A stretch of DNA of 50,841 bases from Bacillota bacterium (lineage in GTDB: Bacteria > Bacillota > Clostridia > Lachnospirales > Anaerotignaceae). The stretch lies in the NCBI GenBank assembly GCA_017534115.1, contig JAFWDD010000085.1, positions 1 through 50,841 of the forward strand. The letters run 5' to 3'. The notes under the pieces are model-generated. The model saw nothing but the letters and a program-made list of their open reading frames with translations. It did no database searches and was not told where the DNA came from. Shown piece by piece: positions 8,697 through 16,916 of the stretch (position 1 is the first letter of the stretch; the number at the start of each line of letters is the position of its first letter). The position numbers were made by a program, and so were the translations under genes.

Positions 8697-9689
8697 TTAT
8701 TTTACTTTTTCGGAAAATTTTCCCAATGTGTCATTCTGTGTGAATACTACGCACTGTTTTACGGCATTTTTGATAGCTCCGGCCTGAGAACCGCCATGAA
8801 CTTTCAGAAGAAGCGCGTTAAGCCCCAAAAATGCTGCTCCGCCGATTTCCTCAGCGTCGAACAAGGATTTTACCGCTCCAAAAGGCGCCGCCATGCCTGC
8901 GATAAGATTTTTGTCTCCTGTCTTTACAAGCTCTTCCTTGATAATTGACATAAGAGCTTTGGGAAGTCCTTCGCATAATTTAAGAATCATATTTCCGACA
9001 AAACCGTCGCACACAATCACATCCGCTTTTCCGAAGGGTATATCAACCGCTTCCACGTTTCCGACGAAATTCAGTCCGGATTCTTCAAGAAGCTCGTACG
9101 TCTGCTTTGTAAGAGAGTTTCCTTTTTCCTTTTCAGCGCCGTTATTGATAAGTCCTACTCTGGGATTTTCAATACCCATAACGCTTTCAACATAAATCGC
9201 GCCCATTTCCGCGAACTGAACAAGGTATGAAGGCTTACAGTCCACATTGGCGCCGCAGTCCAGCATAAATGAATATCCGCCTGTTACAGTGGGTATTCCA
9301 GTTCCCAATACAGGTCTTGAAACGCCTTCGATTTTGCCTAAAACCATAATTCCGCCTACCAAAAGAGCTCCTGTGCTTCCCGCGGATACGAACGCGTTCG
9401 CCTTGCCTTCCTTAACAAGCTTAAGACCTACAAGAACTGATGAATCTTTTTTCTTTTTAATGCCTGATGTGGGAGACTCGTCTGTACCGATTACCTCTGT
9501 TGCGTTTGCTATTTCTATATTTTCCGAATCATATTCGTATTTTTTAAGTTCCTCTTTGATAACCTCTTCCCTGCCAACAAGGATTACCTTCGCGCCTGTT
9601 TCATTAGCGGCCAAAACTCCGCCTTTTACTGTTTCCACAGGAGCATTGTCTCCTCCCATAGCGTCCAGAGCAATTATAATCTTTTCCAT
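8697..9689 (-). CDS. plsX: Acyl-ACP:phosphate acyltransferase
   Basis: 330 aa. PlsX makes acyl-phosphate from acyl-ACP and phosphate, feeding PlsY in phosphatidic acid synthesis; it is a peripheral membrane enzyme. The family N-terminus IIIALDAMGGDNAP is at 4-17, and further hallmark segments SAGSTGALL and FVGNMILKL are present. The ATG at 9689 follows GGTG and a GGAAAG element. In many Firmicutes plsX is followed by fabD/fabG; here acpP follows directly, so the other fab genes must lie elsewhere. Confidence 0.97.
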   Translation of the reverse strand: MEKIIIALDAMGGDNAPVETVKGGVLAANETGAKVILVGREEVIKEELKKYEYDSENIEIANATEVIGTDESPTSGIKKKKDSSVLVGLKLVKEGKANAFVSAGSTGALLVGGIMVLGKIEGVSRPVLGTGIPTVTGGYSFMLDCGANVDCKPSYLVQFAEMGAIYVESVMGIENPRVGLINNGAEKEKGNSLTKQTYELLEESGLNFVGNVEAVDIPFGKADVIVCDGFVGNMILKLCEGLPKALMSIIKEELVKTGDKNLIAGMAAPFGAVKSLFDAEEIGGAAFLGLNALLLKVHGGSQAGAIKNAVKQCVVFTQNDTLGKFSEKVK

Positions 9690-9740
9690 TTATTTCACCG
9701 GCTTTCCTTTCAAAAAATAATTATATGCTAATATATAAAT

Positions 9741-9773
9741 AAAGAGATAAGCCTTTTTAAAGCTTACCTCTTT
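9741..9773 (-). terminator. Twelve-bp hairpin between rpmF and plsX
   Basis: On the minus strand AAAGAGGTAAGC pairs with GCTTATCTCTTT across a nine-base loop (one G-U pair), followed by TTTATTT. On the plus strand the same pair is a mismatch but the T-run is better. It may act as a partial terminator or an mRNA processing site that lowers plsX expression relative to rpmF. Confidence 0.5.
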
Positions 9774-9794
9774 TTTCATCTTTAAATTGACACA

Positions 9795-9974
9795 TTACTC
9801 AACGTCAATAATCTGTTTTTTGTTGTAAGCACCACAAGACTTGCACACCTGATGAGCTACCATAAGCTCTCCGCATTTGCTGCATTTTACAAGAGCGGGC
9901 ATTGCAATTTTCCATGACTGTGCTTTTCTTTTATTTCCTTTTGAGCTGGAAACTCTTCCTTTCGGTACTGCCAT
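9795..9974 (-). CDS. rpmF: 50S ribosomal protein L32
   Basis: 59 aa, too short for most gene finders. Read directly from the sequence: starts MAVPKGRVSSSKGNKRKAQS and ends KKQIIDVE. Two CxxC pairs (CSKCG near 31 and CKSCG near 44) form the zinc ribbon of the zinc-dependent L32 type. The ATG at 9974 follows AGGAGG. It lies 11 bases after the DUF177 gene, the pairing seen across bacteria (yceD-rpmF), and is probably co-transcribed with it. Confidence 0.95.
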   Translation of the reverse strand: MAVPKGRVSSSKGNKRKAQSWKIAMPALVKCSKCGELMVAHQVCKSCGAYNKKQIIDVE

Positions 9975-9985
9975 TTCTACACCTC

Positions 9986-10477
9986 CTATTTAACATTAAA
10001 AAGAGAACGCAAAGATTCAAACTTGGGATTAATATAGGAGTTATCGCACTCACATGTTTCAAAATTCAGATTCTTTCCGCATGTGGGACACAAACCTTTA
10101 CAATTATCACTGCAGACAACCTTCATAGGTATTACAGAGACTACGCTCTCTTTCACAAGTGAATCCAAGTCTATATTATCTCTACCGTTTATTATAAAAA
10201 CATTTTCTTTTTCGTCTCCCGATTTTTCCAAGAAAACCTCTTCAAAATCAAAAGCAAAATTCTTTTCAACCGGAGTAAGACATCTGTCACAAGGAAGCGT
10301 GGCATTAAAACTACCTTTGCCTTTTACGACAATACCGTTTTCCGCCATTACTGCGCTGCCCGAAACCTTAACGGAACCGTTTATTCCATTTTCCTTTAAA
10401 CCATCCAAGACCTCGTCAAATTCAAAGGACATCCTCTCGCCCTTATGACCGAGAATTTGCGAAATACCAAGCAGCAT
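9986..10477 (-). CDS. yceD: DUF177 (YceD-family) protein, large-subunit rRNA accumulation
   Basis: 163 aa from the ATG at 10477, which has AGGAG eight bases upstream; the longer frame from 10510 lacks a site. YceD/DUF177 proteins are tied to 23S rRNA accumulation and are almost always next to rpmF, as here. A CDRCLTPV motif lies in the middle (about 74-81), and the C-terminal half has a second cysteine cluster (CSDNC, CPTCG, CECD), suggesting metal binding. The biochemical role is poorly established in the family. Confidence 0.9.
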   Translation of the reverse strand: MLLGISQILGHKGERMSFEFDEVLDGLKENGINGSVKVSGSAVMAENGIVVKGKGSFNATLPCDRCLTPVEKNFAFDFEEVFLEKSGDEKENVFIINGRDNIDLDSLVKESVVSVIPMKVVCSDNCKGLCPTCGKNLNFETCECDNSYINPKFESLRSLFNVK

Positions 10478-10527
10478 AATAACAACTCCTGTTTTCCGGC
10501 TATTTTCCATACCAAAGCATTATACAA

Positions 10528-11730
10528 TTATTTGCCGAGTTTGTCAACAATTTCTTTAGTATCCCTTGCAATAACGAGTTCTTCGTTTGTAGGGATCACA
10601 AATACCTGTACTCTGGACTGTTTTGTTGTAATTTCAACGGGTTTGCCTCTGAGGCTGTTTTTGTAGGAATCAAGCTCGATTCCGAGGTATCTTAAGTAGT
10701 CGCAGATGAGAAGTCTCATTGAAGATGAGTTTTCACCTAAGCCTGCTGTGAATACGATAGCGTCTACGCCTTTCATTGTTGCAACATATTCGCCGATTGT
10801 CTTCGCAACTCTGTAAGCGAATGTGTCAAGAGCTGTAGCTGCATGGGGATTTCCTTCGTTCTGAGCTTCTTCGATATCTCTGAAGTCGCTGGATACGCCT
10901 GAAATACCAAGCACGCCTGATTCTTTGTTGAGGATACGGTCCATATCGTCAACTGAAAGTCCTTCTTTCTTCATTAAGAAAAGAACAACAGCGGGGTCGA
11001 TGCTACCGGATCTTGTTCCCATTGCGATACCGTCAAGGGGTGTGAATCCCATGGATGTATCAATGGAGATGCCGTTTCTTACTGCGCAGATTGAAGCTCC
11101 GTTGCCAAGGTGGCATGTGATGATCTTGAGCTCTTCGATGGGGATATCCATCATGTCTGCTGCTACTCTGGATACGTACATATGGCTTGTTCCGTGGAAG
11201 CCGTATTTACGGATTTTGTATTTTTCATAATATTTGTAAGGAATTGCGTAAAGGTATGCTCTTTCAGGCATTGTCTGATGGAAAGCTGTATCGAAAACAG
11301 CTACCTGAGGTACATTAGGCATGATTTCCTCACAAGCGTTGATACCGATAAGGTTTGCAGGGTTATGTAAGGGAGCAAGCTCTGAACATTTATCGATTGC
11401 ATCCTTAACTTCGTCTGTAATGAGAACGGAATTTGCGAAATATTCTCCACCATGGACAATACGATGACCACAAGCGCCGATTTCGTCTACGCTTTTGATT
11501 ACGCCGTATTCAGGATCAAGAAGAACTTCAAGAACTCTGCTTACCGCTACTTTATGATCAGGAAGAGGATCTGTGAAAGAAACTTTGTCTTTTCCTGTAG
11601 GTTCATGTGTAAGAGCTCCGTCGATTCCGATTCTCTCACAGAGACCTTTTGCTAATAATTCTTCTGTATCTCCGTCAATAAGCTGATATTTTAATGATGA
11701 ACTTCCGCAGTTTAATACAAGTATTTTCAT
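10528..11730 (-). CDS. ackA: Acetate kinase
   Basis: 400 aa, full length. Converts acetyl phosphate and ADP to acetate and ATP, the substrate-level phosphorylation step of acetate fermentation. Family signatures include the N-terminal [17 protein letters not shown] (Asn7), the central [11 protein letters not shown] and [11 protein letters not shown] near 330. It lies 44 bases downstream of pta on the same strand, so the two form one operon from the promoter at 12849-12877. Confidence 0.98.
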   Translation of the reverse strand: MKILVLNCGSSSLKYQLIDGDTEELLAKGLCERIGIDGALTHEPTGKDKVSFTDPLPDHKVAVSRVLEVLLDPEYGVIKSVDEIGACGHRIVHGGEYFANSVLITDEVKDAIDKCSELAPLHNPANLIGINACEEIMPNVPQVAVFDTAFHQTMPERAYLYAIPYKYYEKYKIRKYGFHGTSHMYVSRVAADMMDIPIEELKIITCHLGNGASICAVRNGISIDTSMGFTPLDGIAMGTRSGSIDPAVVLFLMKKEGLSVDDMDRILNKESGVLGISGVSSDFRDIEEAQNEGNPHAATALDTFAYRVAKTIGEYVATMKGVDAIVFTAGLGENSSSMRLLICDYLRYLGIELDSYKNSLRGKPVEITTKQSRVQVFVIPTNEELVIARDTKEIVDKLGK

Positions 11731-11774
11731 TTTTTAATCTCCTTTTTCAAATTTTTATTTTGCTATATTTATAA

Positions 11775-12770
11775 TTAGTCATTAAGCTGTGCCTGTACTG
11801 CTGTGATTGCTGCAACGCCTACGATATCCTCTGCTGTACATCCTCTGGAAAGGTCGTTTACGGGTTTAGCGATACCCTGAAGGATAGGGCCGTAAGCTTC
11901 TGCTCCGCCAAGTCTCTGAACCAGTTTGTATCCGATGTTTCCTGCGTCGAGGTCAGGGAATACAAGTACATTGGCTTTGCCTGCTACTGAGCTGTCGGGA
12001 GCTTTCTGTGAACCTACGGAAGGAACGATAGCTGCGTCAAGCTGAAGCTCTCCGTCAAGTTTAAGGTCGGGAGCTGCTGCCTTAGCGATATTAACAGCCT
12101 TAACAACTTTGTCTACGTCAGCGTGTTTAGCTGAACCCATTGTGGAATGGCTGAGCATTGCAACTCTGGGCTCTGCGCCTACGAGAGACTCGAAAGATTT
12201 AGCTGAGCTTGTTGCGATTGCCGCAAGTTCTTCGGAATTGGGATTCTGGTTAAGTCCGCAGTCAGCAAATACGAATACTCCGTCTTCGCCGTACTGTTTT
12301 GCAGGGCATACAAGTACGAAGAAAGCTGATACTATATCTGAGCCGGGAGCTGTTTTAAGAATCTGAAGCGCGGGACGAAGAACGTCTGCCGTTGCATGAA
12401 CAGCGCCCGAAACCATACCGTCGGCAACGCCTTCTCTAACAAGCATAACGCCGAACATTAAAGGCTCCTGAAGCATTTCGGTTGCTTCTTCGATCGTAAC
12501 GCCTTTGCTCTTTCTCAGGTCAGCGAGAATTTTTGCAAAATCGCCCATTTTTTCATAGTTAGCGGGATCGATGAACTGAGCTTTGCTGAGGTCAAGACCT
12601 TCTGCGCCCTTTAAAATTTCATCTTTGTTTCCTACTAAAATAACGTCTGCGATACCCTCTGCAAGGATCATGTTTGCAGCGTCAAGTGTTCTCTTCTCGT
12701 AAGATTCGGGAAGAACGATTGTTTTCTTTACAGCTTTAGCTCTTGCTTTGATTGAATTTAAGAAATCCAT
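11775..12770 (-). CDS. pta: Phosphate acetyltransferase
   Basis: 331 aa using the ATG at 12770 ([10 protein letters not shown]), which has GGAGGAG six bases upstream; the longer frame begins inside that ribosome binding site. Interconverts acetyl-CoA and acetyl phosphate. This is the short, single-domain Pta type; signatures [17 protein letters not shown] near the N-terminus and [18 protein letters not shown] in the middle are visible. Works directly with AckA. In this fermenter the acetyl-CoA would come in part from PflB, also in this window. Confidence 0.97.
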   Translation of the reverse strand: MDFLNSIKARAKAVKKTIVLPESYEKRTLDAANMILAEGIADVILVGNKDEILKGAEGLDLSKAQFIDPANYEKMGDFAKILADLRKSKGVTIEEATEMLQEPLMFGVMLVREGVADGMVSGAVHATADVLRPALQILKTAPGSDIVSAFFVLVCPAKQYGEDGVFVFADCGLNQNPNSEELAAIATSSAKSFESLVGAEPRVAMLSHSTMGSAKHADVDKVVKAVNIAKAAAPDLKLDGELQLDAAIVPSVGSQKAPDSSVAGKANVLVFPDLDAGNIGYKLVQRLGGAEAYGPILQGIAKPVNDLSRGCTAEDIVGVAAITAVQAQLND

Positions 12771-12848
12771 AATAAACTCCTCCATCATTATTTTTTAAAT
12801 TTTTTGGTATTATTTTTGTGCATTGTTGTACTATTGTAACTTATTTTA

Positions 12849-12877
12849 ATTATAATAGAACATCGGGATTTATACAA
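12849..12877 (-). promoter_or_regulatory. Sigma-A promoter of pta-ackA
   Basis: Minus strand TTGTAT (12872-12877), 17-base spacer, TATAAT (12849-12854). The start would be about 72 bases upstream of the pta ATG. Confidence 0.7.
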
Positions 12878-12914
12878 TAATTTTTAGCAAATTTTTTAAT
12901 TTTTTATTCCCGGT

Positions 12915-14126
12915 TTACAATAATTTCATTACTCTCCCCGAATAGTCTTTTTCTATTTCACGCTTATTCGGGTCAGGACAAGCCAATCTGTAAATATCGT
13001 CAAAAACCATGTCTTTTTCAAAGAATTCACGTTCTTTTCGGCCTAAAATTTTATGTGCGTCCCTTAAATTAACTATAACAGGAAGCTTTGAATTTTCCTT
13101 CATTTCATTCAGGAGCTTTTCCGCATCTTCCCTGAAACCGAGAACCTTTATGTAAGGCACATATCCGTTCTGCCTCCAGAAAGATGCGTAATCCTTTTCA
13201 ATACCCAGAAGGATATGGATGAGCATCCTCTGAATTTTTGTGCGGGTATACCTTTTTGTCTTAATGAAATCGATTTTTTCCTCAATATCCCACGGAGACG
13301 CAATTATTCTGTTTTCCAGACCTTCCGTAACGTCCTCCATACTTTCGATTCCTTCTTTCCCGAGATTTCGGATCCGGAAATTGATATATGGCTCGAAATC
13401 CTTCAGGAATATGGGGCCTTCTCCGTTTTTAATTAATCCGTTATAAAATTCGAACAAATCCTTCCCGAGAAAAGGTTCCGCGCTTTTACCCTCAGCGTAT
13501 ATTTTTCTGATGGCGGCAGCGGAAGGAAAGATTTCCGTTTCGTCAACGGAATTATATCCGCTTCCCTCACGCTTTATTGTAAAGGGAACTATACTGCTTT
13601 TCAGCTTTATGAGAGCTTTCAGGTATTCCGCTCCGAGAATATTGTTGGGCTCGTCAAGAATTTTTCCGTTGAATCCGGCTTCATCCAATGCTTTTTGTCT
13701 GGCGGCAGGAAATGAAAGTCCCTCTTTCAGGTGTTTTTTCAGGCTTTCCTTATATGAATCCGGTTCATTTACAAAAAAATCGGCTATGGGCTTCAGCTCC
13801 TCAATATTTCCCGATTCGCTGCCAAAGCTGATGAAATCCACGATTCCCGTATCCGAAAGGAGCTTTACTCCCGCGAACGCAAAAAACTCAGCTGTGGAAG
13901 AAGAAAACAGCGTCGGGATTTCCATTACCATATCCGCGCCATGTTTTAATGCCGCTTCCGCACGGGCATACTTGTCAAATACGGCAGGCTCTCCTCTCTG
14001 GACAAAATTTCCGCTCATGGCAACAATGACAAAGTCGGCACCGAGTCTCTCTTTTGTCTCTTTTATGTGGTATTCGTGTCCCTTATGAAAAGGATTGTAC
14101 TCTGCTATGATTCCGGCAATTTTCAA
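12915..14126 (-). CDS. tmcAL: tRNA(Met) cytidine acetate ligase (YlbM)
   Basis: 403 aa. TmcAL activates acetate with ATP and acetylates cytidine 34 of elongator tRNA-Met (ac4C34). The nucleotidyltransferase-like N-terminus is clear: GIIAEYNPFHKGHEYH (4-19), with the HxGH-like HKGH, then MSGNFVQRGEPA (38-49). The start is TTG at 14126, supported by a strong AAGGAGGTG seven bases before it; no in-frame ATG fits. Located directly upstream of pta-ackA, a conserved clostridial arrangement placing an acetate-using tRNA modifier beside acetate-producing enzymes. Confidence 0.95.
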   Translation of the reverse strand: MKIAGIIAEYNPFHKGHEYHIKETKERLGADFVIVAMSGNFVQRGEPAVFDKYARAEAALKHGADMVMEIPTLFSSSTAEFFAFAGVKLLSDTGIVDFISFGSESGNIEELKPIADFFVNEPDSYKESLKKHLKEGLSFPAARQKALDEAGFNGKILDEPNNILGAEYLKALIKLKSSIVPFTIKREGSGYNSVDETEIFPSAAAIRKIYAEGKSAEPFLGKDLFEFYNGLIKNGEGPIFLKDFEPYINFRIRNLGKEGIESMEDVTEGLENRIIASPWDIEEKIDFIKTKRYTRTKIQRMLIHILLGIEKDYASFWRQNGYVPYIKVLGFREDAEKLLNEMKENSKLPVIVNLRDAHKILGRKEREFFEKDMVFDDIYRLACPDPNKREIEKDYSGRVMKLL

Positions 14127-14229
14127 AAAAACACCTCCTTCCGGATTAATTATTAATTAGATTTTATCATATTAAACCATATTTTTTAAACATATAAAGC
14201 AAAAAAATAAGACCGGATATCCGGAAATA

Positions 14230-14275
14230 TAAAAAAACCACATAATCCATTGTATTCCCAAAGATTATATGGTTT
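14230..14275 (-). terminator. Intrinsic terminator after rpmB
   Basis: Minus strand AAACCATATAATC pairs with GATTATGTGGTTT (one T-G pair) around a roughly 14-base loop, then seven T. It lies 15 bases past the rpmB stop. Confidence 0.85.
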
Positions 14276-14290
14276 CCAGATTTCGTTTAA

Positions 14291-14491
14291 TCATATCGCA
14301 CGTGTAACCTTGTTTGAACGCAAACATCTTGTGCAAACGTACATTGATTTTACTGTTCCGTTTTCAATTACTTTAACTTTTTTGAGATTAGGTTTCCATC
14401 TTCTGTTAGCACGTCTGCTGACCTGGCTACGGCTGATACTGATTCTATGACCTGTTCTCTGGCTTTTTTCACAAATTTCGCACTTTGCCAT
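14291..14491 (-). CDS. rpmB: 50S ribosomal protein L28
   Basis: 66 aa from the ATG at 14491 (MAKCEICEKSQ), preceded by AAGGAGGTG; the longer frame is spurious. A large-subunit protein with two CxxC pairs (CEIC at 4-7, CTRC near 53-56), the zinc-binding form of L28. It is divergent from asp23-fakA, the same arrangement as rpmB/yloU-yloV in Bacillus. Confidence 0.96.
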   Translation of the reverse strand: MAKCEICEKSQRTGHRISISRSQVSRRANRRWKPNLKKVKVIENGTVKSMYVCTRCLRSNKVTRAI

Positions 14492-14530
14492 TACTTGCAC
14501 CTCCTTATAACAGCTTGACACAATAATCGT

Positions 14531-14559
14531 ATTGTAACAGATATTTTCTAATTTTGCAA
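14531..14559 (-). promoter_or_regulatory. Sigma-A promoter of rpmB
   Basis: Minus strand TTGCAA (14554-14559), 17-base spacer, TACAAT (14531-14536). The start would be about 30 bases before the ATG. Confidence 0.75.
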
Positions 14560-14662
14560 GAAAATTATGGCTTAATTTATATTTTTTTTGTATATGCCAA
14601 ATTTGGGCTAATATATTTAAAAATTTTTATTTTAATGTTATAATGGTAATAATTAGTATATT

Positions 14663-14687
14663 GGGGATTTATGCACAGCAGATCCCC
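14663..14687 (+). other. Inverted repeat in the asp23 upstream region
   Basis: GGGGAT (14663-14668) pairs with ATCCCC (14682-14687) around a 13-base loop. A TATAAT lies about 20 bases upstream on the plus strand without a clear -35 element. The repeat may be an operator or a leader hairpin. No T-run follows. Confidence 0.35.
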
Positions 14688-14713
14688 ATGTCAAATTTAA
14701 TAAATATATAATG

Positions 14714-14741
14714 TTGCAATCTTTCAGATTCGTGCTAAAAT
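14714..14741 (+). promoter_or_regulatory. Probable promoter of asp23-fakA
   Basis: TTGCAA (14714-14719), 16-base spacer, TAAAAT (14736-14741). It would give a very short leader (about 17 bases) ending in the AGGAGG site at 14751. Confidence 0.5.
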
Positions 14742-14764
14742 ATTATTTTAAGGAGGTTTTTTGT

Positions 14765-15121
14765 ATGGCTATAACACTTCAGAACGAATATGGAACCATA
14801 ACCGTGGAAGACGAAGTAATCGCCAAGCTGGCAGGTCTGGCGGCAATGGAATGCTACGGTATTGTTGGTATGGCGGCAAAAAACGTTAAAGAAGGCATAT
14901 TCCGTCTTCTTAAAAAAGAAAGTCTCACAAAGGGTATAATGCTTAACACGGAAAACAACAAAGTAAGTCTTGATTTTCATATTATTGTTGAGTATGGGAC
15001 AAATATACCCGCTATAGCCGAAAACGCTATCAGCGCGGTAAGATATAAATTAGAAGAAAGTCTTAACATTGAAGCTGAGGAGATCAATGTCTTCGTAGAA
15101 GGAATCAGAATCGATGTTTAA
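14765..15121 (+). CDS. Asp23/Gls24 family envelope-stress protein (DUF322)
   Basis: 118 aa from the ATG at 14765, nine bases after AAGGAGG; the upstream part of the frame is not translated. Homologous to YloU of Bacillus. Family hallmarks are the alternating strand TLQNEYGTITVEDEVIAKLAG and the C-terminal SLNIEAEEINVFVEGI. Function is uncertain: members are linked to membrane/cell-wall stress. It lies 18 bases upstream of fakA, a near-universal Firmicute pairing suggesting a role linked to fatty acid incorporation. Confidence 0.9.
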   Translation: MAITLQNEYGTITVEDEVIAKLAGLAAMECYGIVGMAAKNVKEGIFRLLKKESLTKGIMLNTENNKVSLDFHIIVEYGTNIPAIAENAISAVRYKLEESLNIEAEEINVFVEGIRIDV

Positions 15122-15139
15122 TTTTGGGAGGAAGTAAAG

Positions 15140-16837
15140 GTGGCACAAAATAAAATAGACACTCTGACTCTGAAAAAGATGTTTATTGCCGGAGCTAACA
15201 AACTGCTGGAAAACAAACAGCTTATAGATTCACTAAACGTATTCCCCGTACCTGACGGGGACACAGGCACAAATATGTCTTTAACCATCACTTCCGCGGC
15301 AAGAGAAGTTATTAAAAACAAAACCGCGAAAGTTGACGATTTAATGAACTCTGCGGCAAGCGGATCATTAAGGGGCGCAAGAGGAAACTCTGGAGTTATC
15401 CTCTCCCAGCTAATAAGAGGTTTTTCAAAAGGATTGGACAGCACAGGGGAAGCAGACGTAAAAGCACTGGCCATAGCATCCAAAAACGCTGTAAAAACAG
15501 CGTATAAAGCCGTTATGAAACCCAAAGAGGGAACTATACTTACAGTAGCGAGAGTTTGCGCGGAATGTTCCGTTCATCTCGCAAAGGACCCTAAATACAG
15601 CGAAGACATAGAAGCTTATTTAAAGGAAATCATAACCGAAGGACACAAAATACTGGCGCAGACAAAGGAAATGCTTCCCGTACTTAAACAGGCGGATGTT
15701 GTGGACGCAGGCGGAATGGGACTTATGTTCATTCTGGAAGGCGCTCTTCACGGACTTACATCCAATGAGGATATTGCCTTCAGCGAAGACGCTGACGTAT
15801 CACCAGCGCCGGCACCTGTACCCGAGCAGAATTTTTCCGCTTTATCATCTGTTGAAACAGCGGACATCAAATTCGGATACTGCACAGAATTTTTCATAAA
15901 TCTTGAAAAGGGAAACGACAGACTTGTTCCCGAATTCAAAACATTCCTCAACACGCTGGGTGATTCAATCGTAGTTGTAAACGATGAAACCTTCGTTAAG
16001 GTTCACGTTCACACAAACCATCCCGGACGCGTACTGGAAAGAGCCTTGGAAATGGGTACTTTAACGGGAATGAAAATCGATAATATGCGCGAACAGCATA
16101 CAAATAAAATAGATTTCGGAGCAGAAGGAGCCGCGGCTAAAGCTGACGCCACACCCGCGCCTCAGAATTCCGAACCTAAGGAAACCGCATTCATTTCTGT
16201 CCTTACAGGCAGCGGCCTTGCTGAAGTATTTACAAATCTGGGAGCTGACAAGCTCATCGAAGGCGGACAGACAATGAATCCCAGCACAGAGGATATTCTG
16301 AACGCTATTCAGGAAGTAAACGCCAAAAACGTTATCGTGCTTCCCAACAACAGCAACATTATCCTGGCGGCTCAGCAGGCGGCAAACCTTACAGAGGACA
16401 AAAATGTATTCGTTGTTCCCACAAAGACCATACCGGAAGGAATCGGCGCTTTACTCAACTATTCCGCCGATGACGACATAGAATCAAATATCGAAAACAT
16501 AACGGAAGCTATTTCTTCCATCAAAACCGGTCTTGTTACCTATGCCATAAGGGATACTGTTTTCGGCGACAAGGAAATCAAATCCGGAAATATTCTCTGC
16601 ATGCTTGACGGAGAGATCGTTATTGTTGACGAAAGCGTCGAGGAAGGAACCAAAAAGCTTCTTGATATGGCAATAACAGACGACAACGATATAGTAAGCA
16701 TTTACTACGGCGAGGATGTTAATGAAGAGGACGCTCAGAAGATTCTCGAATATGCCGAAGAAAATTTCGAAGATTGCGAATTTGAGCTTCTTTCCGGCAA
16801 ACAGCCTTTGTATTACTATATAATTTCCATTGAATAA
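15140..16837 (+). CDS. fakA: Fatty acid kinase subunit A (DAK2/YloV family)
   Basis: 565 aa. FakA phosphorylates FakB-bound fatty acids so exogenous fatty acids can enter phospholipids through PlsX/PlsY. The N-terminal DhaL-like nucleotide domain shows PVPDGDTGTNMSLTI (36-50), with the DGDTGTNM metal/ATP loop and RGARGNSGVILSQ further on. A central region and a C-terminal FakB-interacting domain follow; a proline/alanine-rich linker (about 217-225) and a second (about 335-345) separate domains. The start is GTG at 15140, preceded by GGGAGG at about ten bases. No FakB (DegV) gene is in the window. Followed by a terminator before recG. Confidence 0.93.
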   Translation: MAQNKIDTLTLKKMFIAGANKLLENKQLIDSLNVFPVPDGDTGTNMSLTITSAAREVIKNKTAKVDDLMNSAASGSLRGARGNSGVILSQLIRGFSKGLDSTGEADVKALAIASKNAVKTAYKAVMKPKEGTILTVARVCAECSVHLAKDPKYSEDIEAYLKEIITEGHKILAQTKEMLPVLKQADVVDAGGMGLMFILEGALHGLTSNEDIAFSEDADVSPAPAPVPEQNFSALSSVETADIKFGYCTEFFINLEKGNDRLVPEFKTFLNTLGDSIVVVNDETFVKVHVHTNHPGRVLERALEMGTLTGMKIDNMREQHTNKIDFGAEGAAAKADATPAPQNSEPKETAFISVLTGSGLAEVFTNLGADKLIEGGQTMNPSTEDILNAIQEVNAKNVIVLPNNSNIILAAQQAANLTEDKNVFVVPTKTIPEGIGALLNYSADDDIESNIENITEAISSIKTGLVTYAIRDTVFGDKEIKSGNILCMLDGEIVIVDESVEEGTKKLLDMAITDDNDIVSIYYGEDVNEEDAQKILEYAEENFEDCEFELLSGKQPLYYYIISIE

Positions 16838-16859
16838 CAAACCATGACGTTTGAAACTT

Positions 16860-16896
16860 AGCACATGGCCCAAAAAAAGCTGTGTGCTTATTTTTT
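16860..16896 (+). terminator. Intrinsic terminator between fakA and recG
   Basis: AGCACA (16860-16865) pairs with TGTGCT (16883-16888), with an inner GGC/GC, followed by TATTTTTT. It lies 20 bases before the recG start, so recG expression may depend on readthrough or an undetected promoter. Confidence 0.75.
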
Positions 16897-16916
16897 AGAT
16901 ATACCAGGAGCAAATT

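Noticed and set aside
14208..14225. CCGG-ATAT-CCGG palindrome downstream of the rpmB terminator
   Set aside because: Four-bp stem only; it is followed by T on the minus strand but a stronger terminator already precedes it, so it adds little.
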